A stretch of DNA of 5,627 bases, taken from the NCBI GenBank assembly GCA_035540955.1, contig DATLFP010000011.1:1-5627 (forward strand). The letters run 5' to 3'. The position numbers and the translations under genes are program-made. Every line of letters begins with the position of its first letter. Within the stretch, counting starts at the first letter, position 1. Source of the stretch: DATLFP01 sp035540955 (GTDB lineage Bacteria > Actinomycetota > Acidimicrobiia > Acidimicrobiales > CADCSY01). Positions 1 through 5,627 of this stretch are shown in pieces. The notes under the pieces were generated by a model. That model had not been told where the DNA came from, did no database searches, and worked only from the letters and a program-made list of their open reading frames with translations.

Positions 1-1
1 C

Positions 2-169
2 GGCCGGCGGCCCACATCGGCGGCGGGGACGACGCGGTGCCGTCGCTGTCGTCGGGCCACCCGCTCCTTCGTCGCCGCCGTCGCCGAGGGCGACAACGAT
101 CGCGCCGAGCGGGCCGCCGCCCGCGTCCTCCGCCACAACGACCCGCTGACCGTTCACGAGGACGGCTAG
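2..169 (+). CDS. C-terminal fragment, possible GntR/FCD-type regulator (5' end outside window)
   Basis: An open frame runs from the window edge to a TAG at 167-169. From about base 62 it has strong coding character, with nearly every codon ending in G or C, and reads RSFVAAVAEGDNDRAERAAA, then RVLRHNDPLTVHEDG. The pattern of a helix, then 'A-x-x-x-GD', an Ala/Arg-rich helix and a His resembles the last helices of FCD ligand-binding domains of GntR regulators. That match is weak and other alpha-helical proteins could look alike. Before base 62 this frame reads a Cys/Arg-rich stretch that looks non-native, while frame 1 reads a more protein-like HIGGGDDAVPSLSSGH. A single extra C in the run at 60-62 would explain this, so the gene may be frameshifted or contain a sequence error. 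It ends stop-to-stop against the exporter gene on the other strand. Function is uncertain. Confidence 0.45.
   Translation, partial: GRRPTSAAGTTRCRRCRRATRSFVAAVAEGDNDRAERAAARVLRHNDPLTVHEDG
166..169. other. Overlapping convergent stop codons in CTAG
   Basis: The self-complementary CTAG supplies the TAG of the left-end gene (167-169, plus) and the TAG of the exporter (166-168, minus). The two reading frames therefore overlap tail to tail by 3 bp, leaving no room for a terminator between them. Confidence 0.75.
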
Positions 170-1758
170 CGAACCGACGACGAGCGGCCCGCGGTGTCCT
201 CGCGCCGACCGCCCACCACGGTGTACACCGCGGCCGCCAGGGCCGCGAGCGCGGCGAGCCCGAGCGTCGGGCGCACGGCGTCGAGCCACGCTGCGCGGGC
301 CGCCTCGACGACGCGAAGGCCGTCCGGCCCGAGCTGCCCCGTGACGGCGAGCGCACCGCCGATGCCCTCCCGCACGGGTTCGGCGATCGCGTCCGGCAGG
401 CTCGCCGCGGCTCCGCTCACGTTCGCCCGGTACTGCGCGTTGAGGATCGAGCCGAACAAGGCGATGCCGATCGCCGCGCCGAGCTCGCGCGCGGTGTCGT
501 TGAGCGCGGACGCCACGCCCTGCTTGTCCTCTCCCAGCGCGGCGGTGATGGCGGTGGTCGAGGGGCTCATGGCGAGCCCGACGCCCACGGCGAGGACGGC
601 GAGGCCCGGCAGCACCGAGACGTAGCCGCGGTCGATGTCGACCAGCACGGCCACGAGCGCCATGCCAGTGGCGAGGAGCACCATGCCGGTCGCCACCGTG
701 CGCCGGTAGCCGATTCGGTGGGCGACGGTCGGGGCGATCGTCGACAGAGGCATCATGAGCACTGCCATCGGCATGAGGCCCGACGCGGCTCGCAGCGCGC
801 TGTAGCCGAACACGGCCTGTAGCAGCTGGACGACCACCAGGAACAGCGTGAACATCAGCCCGAACACGACGAACAGGTTGACGGAGCCCGTGGCCAGGCC
901 GCGGTTCCGGAACAGGCGGACGTCGAGCAAGGGGTGTGCCCGGCGGAGCTCGGTGCGGACGAACGCCACCGCCGCCACCACCCCGACGAGCACGGCCGCG
1001 ACGGTGAGCGGCGCAGTCCAGCCGCGCTCAGGACCTTCCTGGACACCGAGGACCACGCTGCCGACGGCGACGGCGGAGAGCAGTGCACCGAGCACGTCGT
1101 AGCCGCCGTCGGCATGCTCGCGCGAGGGCGGGACAGCGAACACCGTGCCGAGAAGCGCGACGACCGCCATGGCGACGGGCACGGCGAACACCCAAGGCCA
1201 CGTTGCGTTGTCGATGATCGCCGCCGAGGTGAAGAGCCCGAGGACGCCGCCACCGCCGGCGACACCAGCCCACGTCCCGACCGCCCGCGCCCGCTCCCGC
1301 GCGGGAAAGCTCGTGGTGATGACCGACAGCGTGACCGGCATGATCATCGCCGCGGCCACTCCCGCCACGACCCGCAGCGCGATGAGCACCCCGGGGTCGC
1401 CGGCGAAGGCGGACGCGAGGTTCGCGGCCGCGAAGACGACGAGCCCGACGAGCAGGACCGGCTTGCGACCCCAACGATCACCGACCGCACCGGTGGGAAG
1501 GAGCAGCGCGGCGAGCACCAGCGTGTAGCCGTTGATGATCCACAGCAGCTGGCTCTGTGACGCGCCGAGATCCGCGGCGATCGCCTGCTGCGCGACGTTG
1601 AGCCCGGAGACCGACGCGACGACGCCGGCCAGCGCGATGCACATCGTGATGAGGATCAGGCGTCGCTGGCGAGGGTCGGGGACGGCCTCGTCGTCGGTGT
1701 GGGGATCGGTCGGGATGAGCAGGCCGACGTCGCCGGGCTCGTCATCGCGGGGCGTCAT
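166..1758 (-). CDS. MFS transporter, DHA2 (EmrB/QacA-like, 14-TM) family exporter
   Basis: A 530-residue inner-membrane protein predicted to expel small molecules or drugs in exchange for protons. After a polar, acidic N-terminal tail (residues 1-33) come many hydrophobic segments, consistent with the 14-helix DHA2 plan. MFS motif A is clear at 90-100 (GAVGDRWGRKP, with Asp94, Arg98 and Lys99). MPVTLSVITTSFP (140-152) and the QGVASALNDTARELGAAIG block (413-431) are typical of this family. The usual antiporter motif C (G-P-x-x-G-G, helix 5) appears as GGGGVLGLFTSA at 168-179, without the proline. I chose the ATG at 1758 because GGAG lies 7 nt upstream (complement of 1766-1769). An in-frame ATG at 1782 and TTG at 1788 lack such a site. 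It follows the hydroxylase gene by 35 nt on the same strand, so co-transcription is likely. Substrate unknown; family assignment firm. Confidence 0.92.
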   Translation of the reverse strand: MTPRDDEPGDVGLLIPTDPHTDDEAVPDPRQRRLILITMCIALAGVVASVSGLNVAQQAIAADLGASQSQLLWIINGYTLVLAALLLPTGAVGDRWGRKPVLLVGLVVFAAANLASAFAGDPGVLIALRVVAGVAAAMIMPVTLSVITTSFPARERARAVGTWAGVAGGGGVLGLFTSAAIIDNATWPWVFAVPVAMAVVALLGTVFAVPPSREHADGGYDVLGALLSAVAVGSVVLGVQEGPERGWTAPLTVAAVLVGVVAAVAFVRTELRRAHPLLDVRLFRNRGLATGSVNLFVVFGLMFTLFLVVVQLLQAVFGYSALRAASGLMPMAVLMMPLSTIAPTVAHRIGYRRTVATGMVLLATGMALVAVLVDIDRGYVSVLPGLAVLAVGVGLAMSPSTTAITAALGEDKQGVASALNDTARELGAAIGIALFGSILNAQYRANVSGAAASLPDAIAEPVREGIGGALAVTGQLGPDGLRVVEAARAAWLDAVRPTLGLAALAALAAAVYTVVGGRREDTAGRSSSVR

Positions 1759-1765
1759 GGTCGAG

Positions 1766-1769
1766 CTCC
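1766..1769 (-). promoter_or_regulatory. Ribosome binding site of the MFS exporter
   Basis: On the minus strand GGAG stands 7 nt before the ATG at 1758. This decides the start over the in-frame ATG at 1782 and TTG at 1788. It lies in the 35-nt gap after the hydroxylase stop codon (1794-1796). Confidence 0.7.
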
Positions 1770-1793
1770 AGGGTCGGGGCATCCGCAATGCCG

Positions 1794-4097
1794 TCAGCGA
1801 AGCGTACGGGCGATGCTCAGCGGCGACTCATCGTCGGCGGCTCGGCGCGACGGATCGACGATCGCCCGCCACACCCGTTCCGGGGTCGCCGGCATGTCGA
1901 GGTGGCGGATGCCGAGATGGGCCAGCGCGTCGACCACGGCGTTCTGCACGGCGGCGGTCGAGCCGATGGTGCCGGACTCGCCGATCCCCTTGGCCCCGAG
2001 CGGGTTGATCGGCGTCGGCGTCTCCATCGGCACCGTCTCGAACGAGGGCAGCTCGGCGGCCGAGGGGAACGCGTAGTCGGCGAAGGTGGTGGTGAGCGGG
2101 TTGCCGTCGGCGTCGTAGCGCACCTCTTCGTACAGCGCCTGGGCGATGCCCTGGGCCAGGCCACCGTGGACCTGGCCGTCGACGAGGAGCGGGTTGACGA
2201 CGGTGCCGGCGTCGTCGACGGCGATGAGGCGCGTGAGCCGCACCGCGCCGGTCTCGAGGTCGACCTCGACGACGGCGACGTGGGCCCCGAACGGGAACGT
2301 CGGGCCCGGGTTCTCGGTTTCCAGCTCGGCGGCCAGCCCACCGGGCGCGGCGGCGGCGACGTCGGCCCACGTGCGCGACACCGCCGGCGTTCCGGCCACA
2401 TGGAACCGGCCGCCGTCCACGTCGAGCACGACGTCCTCGGCGTTGGCCTCGAGCAGGTCGGCGACGACCGCCCGCGCCTGCTCCACGACGGCATCAGCCG
2501 CCGAGCGCACCGCGGTGCCACCGGCCTGCAGCGATCGCGATCCGCCGGTCCCCCGGCCCCGCGGCACGACGTCGGTGTCGCCGTGCACCACGGTGACCCG
2601 GTCCATCGGGATGCCGAGACGATCGGACGCCACCATCGCCAGCGCCGTCGCGTGACCCTGCCCGTGCGGCGCCACCCCGGTGCGCACGACCGCCGAGCCG
2701 TCGTCGCCGATCGCCACGGCGCCGAACTCGCCCTGGCCCATCGGGTTCGTGATCTCGACGTAGGTCGACAGTCCGATCCCGAGCGCGATCGTCTCGCCGC
2801 GGTCTCGCCGTCGTCGCTGCTCGGCCCGCAGCGACTCGTAGCCGGCGGCGTCGAGGACCAGATCGAGCGCCCGCTCGTAGTCGCCGACGTCGTAGGTCGC
2901 GCCGGTCGGCGTCGTGAACGGGAACGCGTCGGCCGCGACCAGGTTGCGCCGACGCACCTCAGCGGGGTCGGCGCCGATCTCCGCCGCGAACAGGTCGACG
3001 GCGCGCTCGATGGCGGCGGTCGCCTCCGGCCGCCCGGCGCCGCGGTACGCAACGGTCGGGGTGGTGTTCGTCACCACCGAGCGCGACGAGAACTGCGTGC
3101 GGGCGATGCGGTAGACGCCGGTGAGCATGGTGCGGGTCATGAAGGGCAGCACCGCGCCCATGCGGGCGTAGGCGCCGCTGTCCTGGACGACGGTGAGCCG
3201 GTACGCCCCGATGGTGCCGGCGCGGGTGCCGCCGATCTCGACGTGCTGCACCTGGCCGCGACCGTGGCCGAGCCCGACCATGCTCTCGCTGCGGGTCTCC
3301 ACCCACCGAACGGGCCGACCGACCCGCCGCGCCAGCCACCCGAGCAGCAGCTCCTCCGGGTACGAGCAGCCCTTGGCGCCGAACCCGCCGCCGACGTCGG
3401 GGGTGACCACCCGAACCTGGGCGCGCTCGAGGCCCATCGCCCGGCGCAGGGTCTCCCGCACCCCGTGCGAACCCTGGCTGCTGGCCCAGTGGGTGAGCCG
3501 GCCGTCGCCGCCCCACGACGCGGCGGCGGCGCGCACCTCGAGGGGGCAGGGCGCGACGCGCTGGTTGAGGATCCGCCGGCGAACGACCACCTCGCACCCA
3601 TCGAACAGGTGCGGGTCGGGCTCCTCCTCGAACGCGAGCGCCACGTTGGTGCCGGCGTCGGGGTGCAGCAGGACCGTCCCGGCCAGGGCGTCGTCGACGT
3701 CGACGACGGCGGCCAGCGGCTCGTAGGAGACCTCGACGAGCTCGGCGGCGTCAGCACCCTGGGCGGCGGTCTCGGCCAGCACCACCGCCAGCGGCTCGCC
3801 GACGAAGCGCACGACGTCGCCCGCCAGCCACGGCTGCGCCATCGCCTCGGGGGTCATCGGGCTGTCGCGAGGGAACGGGCCGAGGTCGACCTCGCCGCCG
3901 ACGACCACCTCGACCACGCCCGGCGCCGACCGGGCCGCGGTCACATCGACGGCGACGATCCGCGCGTGCGCAACGGTCGAGCGCACATAGGTGGCCCGCA
4001 CCGCACCGTCGAGCGGGAGGTCGTCGACATAGGTCCCACCCGCGGTGAGCAGGCGCGGGTCTTCGACCCGCACGACGCGGTTCCCGAGGATGCTCAC
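1794..4097 (-). CDS. Molybdenum hydroxylase large subunit, form II CoxL-like (xanthine dehydrogenase/CO dehydrogenase family)
   Basis: A 767-residue catalytic subunit of the xanthine oxidase family, which binds molybdopterin cytosine dinucleotide and hydroxylates aldehydes or N-heterocycles with water. Its length is usual for CoxL-type subunits. The N-terminal a/b hammerhead domain covers about 5-125 (RVEDPRLLTAGGTYVDDL near 10-27, FVGEPLAVV at 98-106). Cofactor motifs follow: GGGFGAKG 236-243, AYRGAGR 350-356, GVAPHGQGHAT 474-484, GTGGSRSLQAGG 516-527, GQVHGGLAQGIAQALYEE 641-658, and KGIGESG 703-709 with the likely catalytic Glu707. AYRGAGR is the form II signature. True Mo-Cu CO dehydrogenases have AYxCSFR, and the Cu-binding Cys position is Gly353 here, so CO oxidation is unlikely and the substrate is unknown. 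The start is GTG with no clear Shine-Dalgarno site, but it matches the family N-terminus. No CoxM or CoxS partner lies in the window. It is divergent from a TetR gene and upstream of an exporter. Confidence 0.93.
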   Translation of the reverse strand: MSILGNRVVRVEDPRLLTAGGTYVDDLPLDGAVRATYVRSTVAHARIVAVDVTAARSAPGVVEVVVGGEVDLGPFPRDSPMTPEAMAQPWLAGDVVRFVGEPLAVVLAETAAQGADAAELVEVSYEPLAAVVDVDDALAGTVLLHPDAGTNVALAFEEEPDPHLFDGCEVVVRRRILNQRVAPCPLEVRAAAASWGGDGRLTHWASSQGSHGVRETLRRAMGLERAQVRVVTPDVGGGFGAKGCSYPEELLLGWLARRVGRPVRWVETRSESMVGLGHGRGQVQHVEIGGTRAGTIGAYRLTVVQDSGAYARMGAVLPFMTRTMLTGVYRIARTQFSSRSVVTNTTPTVAYRGAGRPEATAAIERAVDLFAAEIGADPAEVRRRNLVAADAFPFTTPTGATYDVGDYERALDLVLDAAGYESLRAEQRRRRDRGETIALGIGLSTYVEITNPMGQGEFGAVAIGDDGSAVVRTGVAPHGQGHATALAMVASDRLGIPMDRVTVVHGDTDVVPRGRGTGGSRSLQAGGTAVRSAADAVVEQARAVVADLLEANAEDVVLDVDGGRFHVAGTPAVSRTWADVAAAAPGGLAAELETENPGPTFPFGAHVAVVEVDLETGAVRLTRLIAVDDAGTVVNPLLVDGQVHGGLAQGIAQALYEEVRYDADGNPLTTTFADYAFPSAAELPSFETVPMETPTPINPLGAKGIGESGTIGSTAAVQNAVVDALAHLGIRHLDMPATPERVWRAIVDPSRRAADDESPLSIARTLR
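4055..4071. repeat. 17-bp perfect inverted repeat, candidate TetR operator
   Basis: Arms GCGGGTC (4055-4061) and GACCCGC (4065-4071) flank a 3-nt spacer, TTC. The element lies 26 bp inside the hydroxylase gene and about 50 bp before the regulator start. The length and symmetry suit a TetR-family dimer, and the intergenic gap is too short to hold an operator and two promoters. It also encodes part of the conserved VRVEDPR stretch, so the symmetry may be chance. Confidence 0.3.
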
Positions 4098-4120
4098 CGC
4101 TGCGGGCTACCGTGCCAGCC
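4098..4120. promoter_or_regulatory. Compressed divergent start region with a likely leaderless promoter for the TetR gene
   Basis: Only 23 bp separate the hydroxylase GTG (4097, minus) from the GTG at 4121 (plus). On the plus strand TACCGT (4108-4113) fits the actinobacterial -10 pattern TANNNT and ends 7 nt before GTG 4121, the spacing seen for leaderless transcripts. No Shine-Dalgarno site precedes either regulator GTG. On the minus strand an imperfect TAGCCC (4109 to 4104) sits 6 nt before the hydroxylase GTG and shares the same TA step. Inference from pattern only. Confidence 0.4.
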
Positions 4121-4726
4121 GTGTCGCCTGGTGCGGAGATCGACGGCAACCGGGCTCGAATCGTGCGGGCCGCGCGCGGGGTGCTGGCCGAGCGCGGTCT
4201 CGACACGACCGTCGACGACGTCGCCGATGCTGCCGGCATGAGCCGGCGCACCGTGTTCCGCCACTTCGCCACCCGCGACGCGCTGCTGGCGGAGGCGGTG
4301 CGCGAAGGCATCCGCAGCTACGGCGAGCACCTCGTGCCCGCCCACGACGGCGAGGAGCTCGATCGCTGGCTGGTCGATGCGATGGTGACGGTGCACCGGC
4401 TCAACGCCCGTCACGGCCGCATCTACTGGGAGCTGGCCGGGCTCGGCCGGGCGCTCGAGGGCGAGATCGCCGTGGTCGCCGAGGAGCGCCGCGCCGGTCG
4501 ACGTGCGCTGGTCCGATCGTTCACCGACGCGGTGTGGCGCAGCGCCGGCGGGGACGGTCGGCCGCCCGCATGGCTGGCCGATGTGTGCGCCGTGCAGCTC
4601 AGTGCGTTCACCACGCGCGCGCTCACGGGCGACTTCGGGCGCGGCCCGGACGAGATCGGTCGCGTGTGTGCCCGGGCGGTGGCCGCCGCCGCCCGTGCGG
4701 CGGTCGCCGAACGGGCGAGCGCCTGA
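4121..4726 (+). CDS. TetR/AcrR-family transcriptional regulator
   Basis: A 201-residue one-component repressor type, of normal length for the family. The N-terminal DNA-binding domain covers about 10-58: first helix RARIVRAARGVLAERG (11-26), then the helix-turn-helix VDDVADAAGMSRRTVFRHFA (31-50) and TRDALL. The rest is a helical ligand-binding and dimerisation domain, as usual too divergent to show the ligand. Two GTG starts are possible. The one at 4112 adds three residues. I prefer 4121 because TACCGT lies 7 nt upstream, as for a leaderless message. It is divergent from the hydroxylase-exporter pair, which is the classic placement of a local TetR repressor, so it probably represses that pair and itself until a substrate or drug binds. 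It is convergent with the CMD-family gene, 2 bp away, so control of that gene is less likely. Confidence 0.92.
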   Translation: MSPGAEIDGNRARIVRAARGVLAERGLDTTVDDVADAAGMSRRTVFRHFATRDALLAEAVREGIRSYGEHLVPAHDGEELDRWLVDAMVTVHRLNARHGRIYWELAGLGRALEGEIAVVAEERRAGRRALVRSFTDAVWRSAGGDGRPPAWLADVCAVQLSAFTTRALTGDFGRGPDEIGRVCARAVAAAARAAVAERASA

Positions 4727-4731
4727 GCTCA
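4724..4731. other. Palindromic convergent stop junction TGAGCTCA
   Basis: The TGA of the regulator (4724-4726) and the TGA of the CMD-family gene (4729-4731, minus) are the two ends of one 8-bp perfect palindrome. A second palindrome, ACGCCGGCGT (4731-4740), follows inside the CMD-family gene. There is no T-run, so no ordinary intrinsic terminator is visible. Confidence 0.6.
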
Positions 4732-5304
4732 CGCCGGCGTGGCGCCGTCGGGAGGCCACGGCGCCACCCCGTCCTCGAGCGGGACGCGCACCGAGCGCAG
4801 CAACGACGAGAAGAGCCGCCAGTTGCCGATCGCCACGACCAGCTCGATGAGCGCCGCGTCACCGCCGACGTGCTCGGTGCACGCCGCCCACGTGGCGTCG
4901 GAGATGGTGCCGGTGTCGAGGGTCTCGTCGGTGGCCGCCAGCACGGCCCGCTCCGCGGGCCCGAGGCGGTCCGACGACTGCCAGTCGCGCACGGCGAGGA
5001 TGTCGTCGGGATCGACCTGGAGCTGCGTGGCCACGCGCCAGTGCTGGGTCCACTCGTAGACCGAACCGGTCTTCCAGCCGATGCGCATGATCACCAGCTC
5101 GCGCAGGCGGGCGTCCAGCGTCCCGTTCCAGAGCAGCGTCGTCAGCATCCCGTTGAGGGCCGCGGCGACGGGCGGGTTGCGCAACAGGATCTGGAACACC
5201 GCGAGGTCGCCCATCATCTCGGGGATCCCGACGGCGGCGCCGGCCTCCTTGGCCTCGGCCGCCGGCAGTCGCTCGATGCGCTCGCGCTCGCTCGAGGCGG
5301 TCAC
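4729..5304 (-). CDS. Carboxymuconolactone decarboxylase (CMD)-family protein
   Basis: A 191-residue all-helical, likely cytosolic protein of the CMD/AhpD superfamily. The core lies at about 45-100: DARLRELVIMRIGWKTGS (64-81), then VYEWTQHWRVA (82-92), with Glu84 and His88 in the conserved 'YEW-x-x-H' position. AhpD-type redox cysteines (C-x-x-C) are absent, so peroxidase-reductant activity is unlikely. A second, weaker helical half (115-175) resembles the duplicated form found in many actinobacterial members, most without a proven reaction. The start is GTG at 5304, whose GTGA overlaps the TGA of the upstream dehydrogenase. An open frame extends further upstream to 5481, but that part is Arg/Pro-rich and is a shadow of the dehydrogenase. 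Coupled translation with an alcohol dehydrogenase suggests a shared catabolic step. The exact reaction is unknown. Confidence 0.85.
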   Translation of the reverse strand: MTASSERERIERLPAAEAKEAGAAVGIPEMMGDLAVFQILLRNPPVAAALNGMLTTLLWNGTLDARLRELVIMRIGWKTGSVYEWTQHWRVATQLQVDPDDILAVRDWQSSDRLGPAERAVLAATDETLDTGTISDATWAACTEHVGGDAALIELVVAIGNWRLFSSLLRSVRVPLEDGVAPWPPDGATPA

Positions 5305-5627
5305 GGCACCAGCACCCCGTGCAGCGGCGGCACGTCGCCGGTCTCGCCGGCGAGCGTGGCGAGCAGCGGGTCCAGGTCGTCGAGCCCGGCGACGCGCCGG
5401 GGGATGTCGGCGAAGGGGTACTTCCCCGACGCGAGGATGGCGAGGGCCTCGGTGTAGGCGGGGGCGTCGACGCCGAGGCATCCAATCACGTGCAGCTCCT
5501 TGTAGACGATGTGGTCGGGGCTGAACCCCGGGGTCTCGGCGACGCCGCGGGTGCCGGCGACCACCATGGTCCCGCCCGGCCGGGCCAGCGCCACGCCCTG
5601 GGCGAACGCGGCCGGCGCCTTGGCGGT
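5301..5627 (-). CDS. Medium-chain (zinc-type) alcohol dehydrogenase, C-terminal part (5' end outside window)
   Basis: The last 108 residues of an NAD(P)-dependent MDR-superfamily dehydrogenase; the gene begins beyond the right edge. The visible part is the end of the Rossmann fold and the return to the catalytic domain. ALARPGGTMVVAGTRG (13-28) is the usual 'lvrpGGtvvlvG' strand-turn. DHIVYKELHVIGCLGV (38-53) is the 'i..kel.i.Gs.g' segment after it. AYTEALAILASGKYPF (57-72) and the LDDLDPLLATLAG helix (82-94) complete the C-terminus, which ends HGVLVP. The catalytic zinc ligands and the GxGxxG motif would lie in the missing N-terminal part, so cofactor and metal use cannot be checked. The TGA overlaps the GTG of the CMD-family gene by 4 nt, so the two are almost surely one operon. 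Substrate unknown. Confidence 0.88.
   Translation of the reverse strand, partial: TAKAPAAFAQGVALARPGGTMVVAGTRGVAETPGFSPDHIVYKELHVIGCLGVDAPAYTEALAILASGKYPFADIPRRVAGLDDLDPLLATLAGETGDVPPLHGVLVP

Noticed and set aside
37..822. 261-codon plus-strand frame over the exporter's 3' half and the left-end gene
   Set aside because: Arg/Gly/His-rich with no motif; a shadow of the exporter, which has clear MFS motifs.
1759..1788. Earlier exporter starts (ATG 1782, TTG 1788)
   Set aside because: No ribosome binding site at suitable spacing, while GGAG stands 7 nt before the ATG at 1758.
1794..4097. Aerobic CO dehydrogenase (form I) assignment
   Set aside because: The active-site loop reads AYRGAGR rather than AYxCSFR; the Cu-binding Cys is missing and no CoxM or CoxS is present.
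4105..4120. GGCT-(8 nt)-AGCC as regulator operator
   Set aside because: Arms of only 4 bp with no inner symmetry; expected by chance in such GC-rich DNA.
1788..4241. 817-codon open frame on the plus strand antisense to the whole hydroxylase gene
   Set aside because: Long antisense frames are expected at this GC content. Its translation is rich in Arg, Gly, Asp and His with no domain, while the minus-strand frame has all family motifs.
4731..4746. Rho-independent terminator from the palindromes ACGCCGGCGT and GGCGCC
   Set aside because: No T-run on either strand, and the sequence is inside the end of the CMD-family coding region.
5305..5481. N-terminal extension of the CMD-family gene to an upstream start at 5481
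   Set aside because: The added 59 residues are mostly Arg, Pro and Ala and lie out of frame over the conserved end of the dehydrogenase; the GTG at 5304 overlapping its stop is far more natural.

Overview
The window is a very GC-rich, gene-dense stretch of bacterial chromosome. Codon third positions are almost all G or C, GTG starts are frequent, and at least one gene looks leaderless. This points to an actinomycete (Actinomycetota). The gene content (MDR dehydrogenase, CMD-family protein, form II CoxL-like protein) would suit an Acidimicrobiia- or Mycobacteriales-like genome, but the class cannot be fixed from sequence alone. No RNA genes, insertion sequences, CRISPR arrays or phage genes were seen, and no stretch over about 40 bp lacks a gene.

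Layout, left to right. (1) 2-169, plus strand: the last ~55 codons of a protein whose end resembles the C-terminal helices of a GntR/FCD regulator. It may carry a one-base frameshift near 60-62. (2) 166-1758, minus: a 530-aa drug:H+ antiporter-2 (DHA2) type MFS exporter, meeting gene 1 stop-to-stop in a shared CTAG. (3) 1794-4097, minus: a 767-aa molybdenum hydroxylase large subunit of the xanthine dehydrogenase/CO dehydrogenase family, with the form II signature AYRGAGR. It lies 35 nt upstream of the exporter and probably shares its transcript. (4) 4121-4726, plus: a TetR-family regulator divergent from gene 3, with start codons only 23 bp apart (14 bp if an earlier GTG is used). (5) 4729-5304, minus: a carboxymuconolactone decarboxylase (CMD)-family protein, convergent with the regulator and 2 bp from it. 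(6) 5301-5627, minus: the C-terminal 108 residues of a medium-chain, zinc-type alcohol dehydrogenase, overlapping gene 5 by 4 nt (GTGA).

How the genes may work together (inference). The TetR protein is placed to control itself and the divergent hydroxylase-exporter pair, which would suit oxidation of a small aldehyde or heterocycle plus efflux of it or its product. Genes 6 and 5 form a separate, translationally coupled pair that looks catabolic. No medium (FAD) or small (2Fe-2S) hydroxylase subunit is present here, so the large subunit either borrows partners from elsewhere or works in an unusual way. I see no clear evidence of a wholly new system. The most interesting points are the apparently orphan hydroxylase subunit with its pump and the very compressed divergent promoter.
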